The notes beneath the pieces are model-generated. The model was given only the letters and a program-made list of their open reading frames with translations. It ran no database searches and was not told the DNA's origin. This document shows, piece after piece, positions 48,111-58,394 of a stretch of DNA of 64,000 bases. Source of the stretch: Gerris lacustris (Eukaryota; Arthropoda; Insecta; Hemiptera; Gerridae); contig OX578279.1 of assembly GCA_951217055.1 (NCBI GenBank), positions 73,711,131-73,775,130 of the forward strand, given 5' to 3'. Numbering within the stretch: the stretch's first letter is position 1; every line of letters starts with the position of its first letter. The translations under genes were made by a program, and so were the position numbers.

Positions 48111-49216
48111 TTTACTATTAATTTATTATACATTATTTGTATATTTGTTTCTTAAAATTTCTTTTTTGAAACCTTTTGATTTTTTACTATGTCAGGTATG
48201 GTGAAATGTCATTTTATGTAATATCTGATTTATTTTTTTAAATAACTTATTATATTTTTATTTTTAATATAATTTTTTCCTGTTTCAGGTAAGAACAACT
48301 TTTTGACTTGATATCATTATGCTTGGTGAATACTTGTAAGTTTTTTAAAAAGTTATTTGATTTATTATTTGTTTTATATTTTAGCTCCTTACACTTTTTA
48401 ACTTGGTTATTCTCGCAAGCTCTTTCTAAAATATCATAACTTATTGAGGTAGTGTATTGCAAAAAATAAATCCTTGAAATTATTCTTAGTTACATAACTT
48501 TGTTTACTTTATGAATAGAATCGAATATGTGAAACGAATTTTTTCCCCCATTTAGGTCAAAAAGATCGGTCTTTTCAATATTCAAATCAAAAGTATTAAA
48601 AAATAGAAGCTTCCCTTTTACGAAGCTGATCTGAGCTGAAAAAGAGAAAAAGTTTCGTAAGGCTTCAAGGTCTAAATCAGATGCTTCATCACAAACCCCG
48701 GAGGTAAAAAAAATAATTTCCATAAAGATCGTGGGCAGAAGGTTGTTCCTTTATGTACCGCCCTCCTTGAATAACATAAAACTCACATCTCAGTTCATGT
48801 TTGGTTTTTTATTTTCGCTATATTGAGTTACATTACACCATTTCTCCTTTTTTTTTTTATTTTAAACTAAGCCTGAATACTCTATTACATTTTTCGATAA
48901 ACCTCTTCCATTCATGTTTCATGAGAATGGAAAAAAAATCAAGATCTATTTGGTATCATCTTTTTGTGTTTGATCTATTGCACTGTTATATCAAGTTGTT
49001 CAACCTGTTTGACATTTAGTTGGATACAATACATCATTATCGTCAAATCCTCAAGACCGGTTTTATCTTCCTCTCCTTGGATTTCTTGTTTCTTTTGTTG
49101 CAGCTATTTTAATACATTCTAGTTTTTTTTTTTTATTATTAAGTCCGCGACTCAACAACCTGTTTCCCATTCAATTATTCTAGTTTCGAACCTGCTGTTT
49201 AAATAGGGGTGTTTCT
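48111..49216. other. AT-rich DNA, nothing recognised
   Basis: Two minus-strand frames (70 and 77 codons, 48250-48723) are Lys/Asn/Phe-rich with no recognised domain. Confidence 0.45.
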
Positions 49217-50067
49217 TTTTTTTAGGGTTTTGTAGATTCTTCTCAAAACCCTTATGCCGAGGGTGATGTGTCCGTCTGTCCGTCGCTCTTTGGTTCATAG
49301 GGCCCGAACCGTTTAAGCTTAAGAGCTGAAATTTGAAATACTGGTGTAACTTTTTGACCCAACCACAGGAAAAATATTCAGAAGTTCAAAATTAAATATG
49401 CGCATGCGCAATTCGCAAAAATGTTGTAAACTCAAAAAATTATATTTTTTTTTAATTTTCGAGTGGGGTATCAAATGAAAGCTGCTGAAGAGTAGGACGC
49501 AAATATATATAAGCTTTTGTAAATTTTGCATTCCTTATTGGGTAAAAAAAATCAAAATATACCCAAAAAAAATTGTGAAAAAAAATTTTTTCGAAATAAT
49601 TCATGCTAATGCCTTATTGTGGGGCGATGAAAATTCCGGGAGTTCATCCCAAATTTTAAAAAATTGCATATTTTGGGTGCCAAAATTTGAAGTGCGCCAA
49701 AAATTTTATTTTTTTTAATTTTTGAGTTGGGTATCATATGAAAGCTGGTGAAGAGTAGGATTCAAATATATATTTGCTTTTTAAATTTTTTATTCTTTAT
49801 TAATTTTATAAGTCAAAATATACCCCAAAAATTTCCCCCCTCCCCAAACAATTTATAACGGGTGGTCCTAAAATTTTGAAATAATTCATGGTTATACCTT
49901 ATGGTAAAGCGATGGAAATAGTCTGAAAAAATGAATTTTTCTAGTCGTTGTTACCGATGAAAAACATTGTGACCCCCCGGGGGGATCGATCCCGGACCCT
50001 TGAGATCGAAGAATAAAATCATAATTACATAACGGGCATGCTTAATCTTCTACAAAACCCTAAAAAG
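49217..50067 (+). mobile_element. TIR element J
   Basis: TTTTTAGGGTTTTGTAGA at the left is perfectly inverted at about 50049-50066. Just inside, AGGGTTTTG and CAAAACCCT form a hairpin, then GTGTCCGTCTGTCCGTCGC. Two internal units of about 260 bp carry a GGGTATCAAATGAAAGCTG-type landmark (about 49463, 49724). GCGCATGCGC is at 49400-49409. Near the right end CCCCCCGGGGGGATCGATCC is GC-rich and T-arm-like. Related in design, though not closely in sequence, to element I. No transposase. Confidence 0.75.
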
Positions 50068-50234
50068 TACTTGGACGCAAATACTTCCCTGTGATTTTCT
50101 TTCTTTGTATCCTATTTATTTAAATTTTTGGGTGGAAACATAACAATTTTAATTTACCTATTGGCTATTGCTAACCTTGATCATATATTAAACTATGTTT
50201 TAGCAAATGTATATTTAAAAAGCTTAAGAATAGC

Positions 50235-50765
50235 TTTTATCTCCAGTAGGGAGAAAAAGTTATGATTTCGGATTAGTATAATTTTTAGAGAGACTAAAGT
50301 AAGTCTTTTCTTCCCTGAACTCAAAATGTAGGGAGAAAAAGTAAAACCAGGGAGAAAAAGAAGGATTGCCAACTTAATTATTTTACAAATAGTAGAGAAT
50401 GAATGGCTAATGTAGTGAAATTGTTAAAATCAGGTTGACGACACTGCTTTTTCGACCTTATTTGTAATTTGTGCTTATCATTGTTTAAACCTGCATCTAA
50501 ATAACCTTCTATTTGAGTTTAATTGCAGTTCTGATTAGTTTTTAATATTGAATCTCTTATATCTGCTGTTAAAAGTGATAACAATTATTGTTATTCATTA
50601 AAAGAATAAAGAAAACCGAAAACCTGTGCAATGGATGAAGATGCGTTTTCTCCCTACTGGAGATAAAATATTGTATGTACCTCGGGAGTAAAGAGCTATA
50701 ATTCCCCCTCGCGATAATTATCTCCCAAGGCTGCGCAAATTCTTTAATTTTACTTGATAGCTCTT
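50235..50765 (+). repeat. Dispersed repeat T, copy 2
   Basis: Same order of blocks as 46793-47372, with substitutions and small gaps. The end carries GGGAGTAAAGAGCTAT and an inverted ATAGCTCTTT. Confidence 0.75.
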
Positions 50766-51256
50766 TGCCTTAAAATTGAAGTTCCTAATACCAGTATCAT
50801 ATATTTTAGTATTCATAGAATTACATAATACATAATTCACATTACTTAGGATTGCGTGATATTGAGCTGACCATCTTCGAATTTAACTTATTACAAATTT
50901 ACCTTATACATTATACATAGGAGAAAAATGTATTTTTGAATTGTTTATTGAAGCGTGTCTATTTCTATGATTACCTCTTTCAGAGATTCCTCCGAATTGA
51001 ATTACATTAAAATATACTTAACAGAGGATTATATTATGGTCCTCTCTTTGGGTCTATACATTATTTATCTACAGTGGAAAAATACTAACATTTTCTGTGT
51101 AAATTTATAATATTGATTAACACAAAATGCATTTGAGAAAAACCTCCAGGCAAATAAAATACTCAAATTATAATTTATAAAATTACATTGTCATTTTATT
51201 ACTATAACCTTTTTATTTATTTAAAGCACCAATCGACAGCAGTATTAAGATTTGCA
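50766..51256. other. AT-rich DNA, nothing recognised
   Basis: No feature supported. Confidence 0.5.
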
Positions 51257-51264
51257 GGATAGAC

Positions 51265-51771
51265 CAGTGGCGTATCCAGGGGGGGGCACAGGGGGCACGT
51301 GCCCCCCCCCCCCCCCCCCAGACCCAATAGAGAAAAAAGAAAAAAAAATACGCCGTATTTTTTTTTTTTTAATACATATTTTTACATTCACCTCATATTC
51401 AATTTCATCTCAGAAATGCATAAAAGCGCTGTTTTGAGAGGTTATATTTTCAAAATTTTCCGGGGGAGGGCCCTCCCCCGGACCCCCCGCCATAACCCCC
51501 CCCCCCCAATAATTACGACGACGCCCATGACTTACAGTAAGATATTGTACAGCAATAAGCATCAGCATAACATTTTCTAAACGAATACGTTCTAAAACAG
51601 TTGTTGTTACTTAGGCTTGGAGATTTATTTGGGGGGAGAGGGGGGGCCAGTTGCTTTGTTGAATATGTATTCCCTTTTCATTTTACCACTACGAATTCCC
51701 CCCCCCCCCCCCCCAATCTATACTGACTTAGAATGTGCCCCCTCCAGACCTAGCCGCTGGATACGCCACTG
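51265..51771. mobile_element. hAT non-autonomous element
   Basis: Ends CAGTGGCGTATCCAG and CTGGATACGCCACTG are perfect inverted repeats beginning with the CA...TG usual in hAT. The 8-bp duplication GGATAGAC is exact (51257-51264, 51772-51779). The interior has long G and C tracts and no transposase. The Pro-rich open frames here come from poly-C. Confidence 0.9.
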
Positions 51772-51784
51772 GGATAGACTAATT

Positions 51785-51812
51785 CAGTGGCGCACCCAGG
51801 ATTTATTTCTTT
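51785..51812 (+). mobile_element. Single hAT-type end
   Basis: CAGTGGCGCACCCAGGATTT resembles the left TIR of the adjacent hAT element. I find no matching right end, so it is a truncated copy. Confidence 0.45.
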
Positions 51813-52714
51813 GTATGTTTAATGTATAGTCCTTATAAAAATGCAATTCATGGTTCTATGAGCTGTAAGCATTAATAAAAATACACTTTCCTCTAGAGTA
51901 TTTCGTATTAGTAAGTAGTATTTTCTTAAGTCAGTGTATTTCCTTGGAGGTTCTAGAGAGGGGGGCTGCAGAATTTCTCTCGATGAAGTTTTTTCTGATT
52001 AAAATTTATTTTTTTGCTGCCTTTTTCCAATTATTTAGGACTTACTTTAAATTTGTTCTATATAATTTTACATATAAACTTTGATGACGATTTAAAGAAA
52101 TTTTTGTGGTTGAAAACAAGAAGATGATCGTTTGCTAAATAACGGCACTCACTAAGTATAACGGTAGTGTCTCTTTAAGTAGTTGTTGGACATCAGTTGC
52201 GCCGTTAAACGGGTACGTTAATAGCTCATTACAGGTTTCAACCATAAAAGAAACGTTCCAACAATTTCTTTCTCCTTGAATAACTGTTCCATTGCTATAA
52301 ATTCTTTTATTTAACATTTTTATTTTTTTCTCATCTTATTTTTATTTGATATAGCATTCATTTAATATAAATATTAATTATTATTGTTATTTATAATTTT
52401 AATTGTGTTTCCATTGTCTCCTTCGTGTTCAAATTGTGTTGTCTCCTTCGTGTCTCGTCGTGTTCAAATGTCTCCTTCCTTTGTAGAGAACTCTATAAAG
52501 GAAAACAATACATTACTACAGCTCGCAATCATCAAATTTCTACTGTGTTCGCAAATGACTTTTATTGTGCCACTGTTAATTACTTGCGTGATTATTTATG
52601 TAAAACATATTTGAAGTGCCCATTACCACTGAAATGTACCGTAAAAATTCTGCATATGGCTAACTTACGTACCATTTGGAATTCATAGGTAGTTAGTACA
52701 GTAAGCGAATATAG
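51813..52714. other. AT-rich DNA, nothing recognised
   Basis: Overlapping frames at 52384-52688 (76 and 87 codons) are unrecognised. A short CTCCTTCGTGT duplication lies near 52420-52470. Confidence 0.45.
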
Positions 52715-53191
52715 TCCTGGTGATAGCGTGCAAAAAAGTGTGACTAATATTTTAGTGCCTTTTAAGAATATGTGGTCGGCTAAGTTCTTCTGCGGGACAT
52801 AGCTTGGTAATAGGCATTTGAAAAAAATAAACCGGTAGAGAGCGGCCTCCTCCAATTATGGTGGACAATGTGATTTTCATAATCCTGTGTATAAAATTAG
52901 TTAGTTGACCAAAAATCAAGTTGATGTTTGTTTGTCACTTGATAGATGACCACTTTCATTTGGTGTAATATTTGAATAACTAACCTGTCAAGTGACAAAC
53001 TAACATCAACTTGATTTTCGGTCTACGAACTAATTCTGTCATCAGGATCATGAAAATCACATTGTACACCATAATTGGAGTGACATGGCCGCTCTCTACT
53101 GGTTTTGTTTTTTTCAAATGCCTATTGCCAAGCTAAGTCCCGCGAACGAACTTAGCCGACCACATATTCTTAAGCCTAGTCCACACCAGTA

Positions 53192-53258
53192 GACACGTTG
53201 CGAGACATTTCTGTAGACGGTCTCATAGACCGTCTACAGAAATGTCTCGCAACGTGTC
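53192..53258. repeat. Perfect hairpin, 32-bp arms, 3-nt loop
   Basis: 53192-53223 and 53227-53258 are exact reverse complements around CAT. The BEL/Pao target duplication GTGTC is the last five bases of the right arm. Confidence 0.9.
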
Positions 53259-53431
53259 TGTTGAGGATCTCTGCAGCGCCACCGGCAGATATTATTTATT
53301 TGTTTACTTTTTTCATTTGTGACATGTGGACATTCGAGTCTGATAGTTCTCTGTGTATGATTTTGCTTATTACTTAAATTAAAGAGACGTTTTCCCCATT
53401 CGTGAGAATCTTGTGGATTATTCTTTGAACA
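53259..53431 (+). repeat. 5' LTR, 173 bp
   Basis: Begins TGTTGAGGATC and ends TTTGAACA (TG...CA). It appears identical to 55696-55868, which indicates a recent insertion. I did not fix a TATA box or poly-A signal. Confidence 0.88.
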
Positions 53432-53433
53432 AT

Positions 53434-53450
53434 TGGCGACCGTGACAGGA
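53434..53450 (+). other. Primer binding site
   Basis: TGGCGACCGTGACAGGA begins two bases after the LTR. TGG is the complement of a tRNA CCA end, and this phrase is typical of BEL/Pao elements. I did not assign the tRNA. Confidence 0.7.
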
Positions 53451-53452
53451 CG

Positions 53453-55048
53453 ATGGGCAACGAAGACGAGATTAACTTCGAAAGTAATAAGCGGATGCGA
53501 ACAGCGACTAGATCGGCATTCACCCGACTTTGTAATGAATTGGAGAAGATAGTTACGAGCGATCCTATTGATAGTGTAGCTGCCAAAGGAACATTCAATC
53601 AAGCTGAACAGAAGGCCTTCGCACTGGTGGAGTTGGATGGAGCGGTGATGAGATATCTTTCATCGTTACCTGATGTGACGGAATTAGAAAAAGATATGGA
53701 GACGGCAGACACCTATCAAACAAGGTATAATGTTCTAAAAGTAAAAATTCGTAAGCTTTTAGAAGGGAATGAAAAGGGTGCAATGGGAGATGGAGTTTCA
53801 AATAACTCTATAACTTCGAATGGTAGTAGTAATGAAGGAGGAAAAAAATCTCTCAAACTTCCTACAATAGAATTTAAGAAATTCAATGGGGATATTTGCG
53901 ATCGGCTACCGTTCTGGAATCAGTTTCAGAGAATACGCAGAAATGAGACTTTGATAGGCAAGGTTAATGACACACAGATTAAAGGAATTATAACACCTTC
54001 GGCCACGATGACTGTGACTTCATTATTATCTAATCAAAAATGTATATCAGACTTGTGGGCATTAGACTCTTTTGGAATTAAGGACCCAAGTGAAATGAAA
54101 GACAGACAAGAAATAAAGCAGGACGTTAGAAAACATATTTTAGAAACTGTAAAAGTTAATAATGAAGGGAGGTATGAAGTAAATATGCCTTTGACAGAAG
54201 ACCATCCTCCGGTTCCGAGCGGGTACGATGTAGCCAGAAAGAGATTGGATTTACATATTCAAAAACTTAGTCAAGACGGTTACTATGATGATTATCAGCG
54301 GGTATTACATGAGTGGAAAGAAGAAGGAATAATTGAAGAGATACCATCAGAAGAAATAAATAATCGAGGCCTCTACCTACCTAACGTTGTAAAATTTAGT
54401 AGTGCTACAAACGTAATGTCTGACGGAAAATTTGAATTAAGAGGGTGGGAGTTCAATGGTCATAATGAGAGTGATATATGTTTAGAAACCAAAGTTTTAG
54501 GATCTGTTTGGAATAGAATCGCGAACTACACGACGGCAAAATCTATCGACTGGAGATCCAACCCGCCCACTGGAGCATGGTGGGACGGGTGGTGGGAGAG
54601 ACTTATACGGACTTATCAATCAGAAGACAGTAAGGACCCTGTAGCTTTAACACCAGCCATGTTTTTACAGGGGATTAGGGATTCGCGAGTCCCCGACAGA
54701 GACGAAGTAGAGTCAACGATATCTCTGACTAAGAGGGGGAAATATCGAGAAAAACTGCGGAACTGTATGCGGCACAGATTACGTAACGAGTATCTTGGAC
54801 AGCTGGCACTATGGAGAAAAAGGAAAAAGGTGTACACAAAGCTTAATGTAGGTGATGTTGTCCTCGTCGAGGACATAAATACTAAGAGACTTGACTGGCT
54901 ATTAGCGAGAGTCGAGGAACTAGTAACAGGAAGAGACGGACACGTGAGGGTTCTGCGACTAAAGACAGCAAAGGGACCAATGACTCGACCCATCCAGCGA
55001 GTGTACGCCCTAGAACTGGATCAAGCCCCTGAAGATCATGGGACTTGA
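53453..55048 (+). CDS. Deleted BEL/Pao polyprotein (gag to integrase end), 531 aa
   Basis: The start ATG follows the primer site by two bases, the normal position. Residues 1-135 are a helical, charged gag-like region. LPTIEFKKFNGD (136-147) is the conserved gag entry motif of BEL elements. LWALDSFGIKDP (201-212) and RYEVNMPL to LYLP (240-310) are the linker and N-terminal reverse-transcriptase block. SDGKFELRGWE (323-333) and KVLGSVW (347-353) come from behind the missing palm. NPPTGAWWDGWWERL (370-384) is the integrase C-terminal motif. 385-531 is the DUF5641-like tail (DPVALTPAMFLQG, WRKRKKV, GDVVLVED, RPIQRVYAL). The YxDD polymerase motif, protease, RNase H and DDE integrase core are absent. 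Full BEL/Pao polyproteins usually exceed 1,500 residues. Several internal deletions have still left one uninterrupted frame, which suggests either selection for a product or very recent origin. Confidence 0.8.
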   Translation: MGNEDEINFESNKRMRTATRSAFTRLCNELEKIVTSDPIDSVAAKGTFNQAEQKAFALVELDGAVMRYLSSLPDVTELEKDMETADTYQTRYNVLKVKIRKLLEGNEKGAMGDGVSNNSITSNGSSNEGGKKSLKLPTIEFKKFNGDICDRLPFWNQFQRIRRNETLIGKVNDTQIKGIITPSATMTVTSLLSNQKCISDLWALDSFGIKDPSEMKDRQEIKQDVRKHILETVKVNNEGRYEVNMPLTEDHPPVPSGYDVARKRLDLHIQKLSQDGYYDDYQRVLHEWKEEGIIEEIPSEEINNRGLYLPNVVKFSSATNVMSDGKFELRGWEFNGHNESDICLETKVLGSVWNRIANYTTAKSIDWRSNPPTGAWWDGWWERLIRTYQSEDSKDPVALTPAMFLQGIRDSRVPDRDEVESTISLTKRGKYREKLRNCMRHRLRNEYLGQLALWRKRKKVYTKLNVGDVVLVEDINTKRLDWLLARVEELVTGRDGHVRVLRLKTAKGPMTRPIQRVYALELDQAPEDHGT

Positions 55049-55058
55049 GGTGGGAGAA
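55047..55058 (+). other. Polypurine tract of the first unit
   Basis: GAGGTGGGAGAA directly precedes the middle LTR. The same tract precedes the last LTR at 55684-55695. This is the expected plus-strand priming site. Confidence 0.7.
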
Positions 55059-55233
55059 TGTTGAGAATCTCCGCAGCGCCACCGGCAGATATTATTTATT
55101 TGTTTATTTTTTTCATTTTGTGACATGTTGACATTCGAGTCTTATTTTTTCTCTGTGTTTGATTTTGCTTTATTACTTAAATTAAAGAGACGTTTTCCCC
55201 ATTCGTGAGAATCTTGTGGTTTATTCTTGAACA
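55059..55233 (+). repeat. Middle LTR, 175 bp, divergent
   Basis: Begins TGTTGAGAATCTCCG and ends TCTTGAACA. It differs from the outer LTRs at many positions (GAATCTCCGC for GATCTCTGC, TTATTTTTTT for TTACTTTTTT, TTGACATTCG for TGGACATTCG). It therefore descends from a different or older LTR than the outer pair. Confidence 0.88.
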
Positions 55234-55235
55234 AT

Positions 55236-55685
55236 AGACTTATACGGACTTATCAATCAGAAGACAGTAAGGACCCTGTAGCTTTAACACCAGCCATGTT
55301 TTTACAGGGGATTAGGGATTCGCGAGTCCCCGACAGAGACGAAGTAGAGTCAACGATATCTCTGACTAAGAGGGGGAAATATCGAGAAAAACTGCGGAAC
55401 TGTATGCGGCACAGATTACGTAACGAGTATCTTGGACAGCTGGCACTATGGAGAAAAAGGAAAAAGGTGTACACAAAGCTTAATGTAGGTGATGTTGTCC
55501 TCGTCGAGGACATAAATACTAAGAGACTTGACTGGCTATTAGCGAGAGTCGAGGAACTAGTAACAGGAAGAGACGGACACGTGAGGGTTCTGCGACTAAA
55601 GACAGCAAAGGGACCAATGACTCGACCCATCCAGCGAGTGTACGCCCTAGAACTGGATCAAGCCCCTGAAGATCATGGGACTTGA
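55236..55685 (+). pseudogene. Duplicated integrase/DUF5641 tail, no start codon
   Basis: 55236-55688 repeats 54599-55051 with a constant offset of 637 and an identical deduced protein (the last 149 residues of the upstream frame). It follows the middle LTR and two bases of its leader directly; the primer site and all upstream coding sequence are deleted. There is no in-frame ATG at the beginning. Not expected to be expressed alone. Full identity with the upstream copy indicates a very recent common origin or gene conversion. Confidence 0.85.
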
Positions 55686-55695
55686 GGTGGGAGAA
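55684..55695 (+). other. Polypurine tract of the second unit
   Basis: GAGGTGGGAGAA abuts the last LTR, as in the first unit. Confidence 0.7.
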
Positions 55696-55868
55696 TGTTG
55701 AGGATCTCTGCAGCGCCACCGGCAGATATTATTTATTTGTTTACTTTTTTCATTTGTGACATGTGGACATTCGAGTCTGATAGTTCTCTGTGTATGATTT
55801 TGCTTATTACTTAAATTAAAGAGACGTTTTCCCCATTCGTGAGAATCTTGTGGATTATTCTTTGAACA
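55696..55868 (+). repeat. 3' LTR, 173 bp
   Basis: TGTTGAGGATC to TTTGAACA. Same length as the 5' LTR and apparently identical in sequence. Followed by the GTGTC duplication. Confidence 0.88.
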
Positions 55869-56200
55869 GTGTCTATAGACATCTTCTGAGACCGTCAATG
55901 GTCTAGGTCTAGCGTCCACACTTGTACACACGTTGCGCAACATGCCTAACGTTGCAGCATGTCTACCATTTAGAATGGAAAACCATAGACATGCGATTTT
56001 GGTCTAGCAACGAGACCGTAGACGCCGTTTGTCTAAGCCGATGTCTATAGACAAATCGCTAGACATGTCTCTGAGACCAAAATCGCGCAACATGTCTACT
56101 AGTGTGGACAAGGCTTTAAAGGCACTAAAAGATTTACTTGTACACAAAATTCTAGCTTTATGTTAGTCGCTCACTTTTTTTGCATGGTATCTCCTGGCGA

Positions 56201-56593
56201 ATACATAATTAAATTTACTTTTAAAATAGAAATGGGCTAGTTACGTTGATTAATTATTGAGATATAGATTGTTATGTACATCCAATCGACTACGTTGATC
56301 CTTTTTAAAAGTTTATTTACACTTTTTGCAACACTTATTATTAATATATAAAATATTAAAATATACATTTTTATTACCCAAAATTCAAATAATTCGATTA
56401 TTTTCAAATAAACTTTATTATGTAAGACAGAGATACATTTTATTGGTATATTATGATAACCTACTTTTTCTCACAACCATTTATGATTTTCTGAACGATT
56501 TGCTCTTCTTAATACACTTTTATTCTTCCTGAAAGGTTATATCCTTTTCCAAACCATATATTTCCCCACTTTTATATTAATATTAACACTGTT

Positions 56594-56666
<73 letters not shown>

Positions 56667-57919
56667 AAAGAATACATCTATTTAATATTTATGAGCATAT
56701 ACTTCTTTTCTCACCTATCTCGCAGTAATATTACAAACTTTGCCTCAATTAACTTAACCTTGACTCTGTATTTCCCAGATATATTACATCCTACTTTATA
56801 ACCTTACAAAGAAGGTAATAACTTTGTTTTAGTGATTTTATTTAGTGTTTAAACTTTTATCATGCTGAGTAAATCCTTAACTTTATGCAGTATGTAAAAA
56901 TATTTCTTACTTTGCCTTATTTTCGAATTGTGTTATAACTTACAGCATGATTTCAAATCTGCTTCTTTTTTTTCTAGAACTAAACTTTTTCTTGTAACTT
57001 AACAAAAACTTTTTTCATAGTTTACAGTTTTTACTTATTCTTCTTTCTAGACATTTTTATTTCTAAGTTAGGGCTGGAAAATCTCCTGGATTTTTTTAGT
57101 AACGGTGTCGAGGCCGTTAGCATTAACACTGTTCCCAACCTATATCATGCTTTTTTTTAAAAAAAAATGTCTTCTTTCCTTTAAGTTTTTCTCGTAAACA
57201 GTTTTTGATGTAAACAACATTTCCTAAACCCCTCTCAGTTTTTTTTTTGTTTAAACACATCGTATCTTTTTAAAGGTTTCTTTTTTAGAGTCGTAAGTTT
57301 TTACGATTATGTTTCTTCTCTCTTGAAATGCGTAAAGGATGACAACAAAAGAACTAACTTTTCTTTTCGTGTTTACGACTATATACGAGTTTAAAGGAAT
57401 TGTTATATTTGTATTATATTCACATCTGCTCTGAATAAATTTTCTTTTAAATGTATTTTTTTTTCTCTTTTCCTTCCTAATGTCTCTGATGAATATTTTA
57501 TTGCGGTTTTGAATAGATGATCATAACGTAGAAAGAGAAGTGCGGAATAAATAGGCGATTCAAAGAGACAAATGAGATATTGCAAAATGTTTTCGAACTT
57601 ATATCTTCTTTTGATGTCTGTGAAATAACTAACAACTGGTTGTAACTAGTTCGTGTTACTGTTGTATTATGTATTTTATGAACGACTGTTTTATTATTAC
57701 TTTTAAAGACCGTTTGTCCATTCTTCGTTTTCTTCAAATATATTTGTAGTGCTATTGCTTTGAAAATTCTTACAAATGATAATGTTAGGAATCAAGTGAC
57801 TAATCATCACTGATAAAACTTATTCCCTTATAAAGTCTGTTATTTTGATATTATAGTTACCAAAAACCCTCTCCTAACTTAATTAAAACCTCATAATGCA
57901 GAATTAAGAATAAAACAGA
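56201..57919. other. AT-rich DNA with (AT)n tract
   Basis: An AT microsatellite at about 56596-56663. The remaining frames (68, 60 and 79 codons) are unrecognised. Confidence 0.5.
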
Positions 57920-58066
57920 CTGACAGTCAGACACGGAACCAAAAATGTTCCCTGATATCTGACATGGATTTCTGTCTTGGAATTTTTGAAATCGGAAACA
58001 TAAAATATTTTTGTTCTTCAGAACGATCACATAGCTTCCATTACCTTTCATAAGCTTGGAAGCAAA
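57920..58066 (-). repeat. Dispersed repeat G, copy 4
   Basis: Minus-strand match to G: TTGCTTCCAAGCTTATGAAA, GGTAATGGAAGCTATGTG, GATCGTTCTGAAGAAC, GGGAACATTTTTGGTTCCG, TGTCTGACTGTCAGTC. Confidence 0.7.
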
Positions 58067-58152
58067 ACCCACAATGTCTTTATTAACATCGGTAAAGGTA
58101 CTTACTTTCTTACTTTAAATACATTTTTATGGTTTATCTAAAATTAGTCATC

Positions 58153-58153
<1 letters not shown>

Positions 58154-58192
<39 letters not shown>
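58154..58192. repeat. (AT)n microsatellite
   Basis: About 19 AT dinucleotides without interruption. Confidence 0.95.
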
Positions 58193-58196
<4 letters not shown>

Positions 58197-58394
58197 TTAT
58201 TTTAACTGCACACATTTAATATTAAATAAAATAGATTTGACTCAACTAAAAATCAAAACACCGCACTTTCAATTCAAACTTTTGAATACTCGTATGACCA
58301 TTTATCCAATAAAAGGTATTATTTATTAAGGTGTTAGGTATTATTTTCTTTTTAATATTCGCACATTGTTTATCTGGGTTCCTATTAAGGATTC

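Larger units (their letters stand above)
53259..55868 (+). mobile_element. BEL/Pao-derived element with three LTRs
   Basis: Order: LTR (53259-53431), primer site, 1.6-kb internal region with one long frame, divergent LTR (55059-55233), 460-bp 3' internal segment, LTR (55696-55868). The two outer LTRs look identical. One 5-bp duplication GTGTC flanks the whole (53254-53258, 55869-55873), in the BEL/Pao size range. The frame holds gag, pre-RT and integrase-end segments of BEL/Pao type but lacks protease, polymerase, RNase H and integrase catalytic parts, so it needs proteins from elsewhere. Confidence 0.85.
53173..56115. mobile_element. TTA-flanked MITE B, split by the BEL/Pao element
   Basis: Ends AGCCTAGTCCACACCAGTAG and its inverse (CTACTAGTGTGGACAAGGCT), flanked by TTA at 53170-53172 and 56116-56118. 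The left arm of the host foldback shows the empty site. Without the retroelement it is about 330 bp, packed with GTCTATAGAC, GTAGAC and AGACATGTC words and with two GTCCACAC ends on the left and near 55916. Harbinger-like by its duplication. Confidence 0.75.
52715..56200. mobile_element. Foldback element hosting two nested insertions
   Basis: The left arm (about 52717-52965) and right arm (about 52983-53172 continued at 56116-56197) are inverted repeats: CCTGGTGATAGC against its inverse near 56190, TTTTAAGAATATGTGGTCGG against CCACATATTCTTA. The spacer is only about 20 bases. The right arm is interrupted at 53173-56115. Without the insert, the arms are about 250-275 bp. No coding capacity of its own. 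Confidence 0.75.

Noticed and set aside
51252..51829. Proline-rich open frames
   Set aside because: Caused by poly-C tracts within a hAT non-autonomous element. No conserved domain.
53234..55943. Minus-strand open frames across the BEL/Pao element (up to 125 codons)
   Set aside because: Shadows of the plus-strand polyprotein. The same shadows appear in both copies of the duplicated segment.
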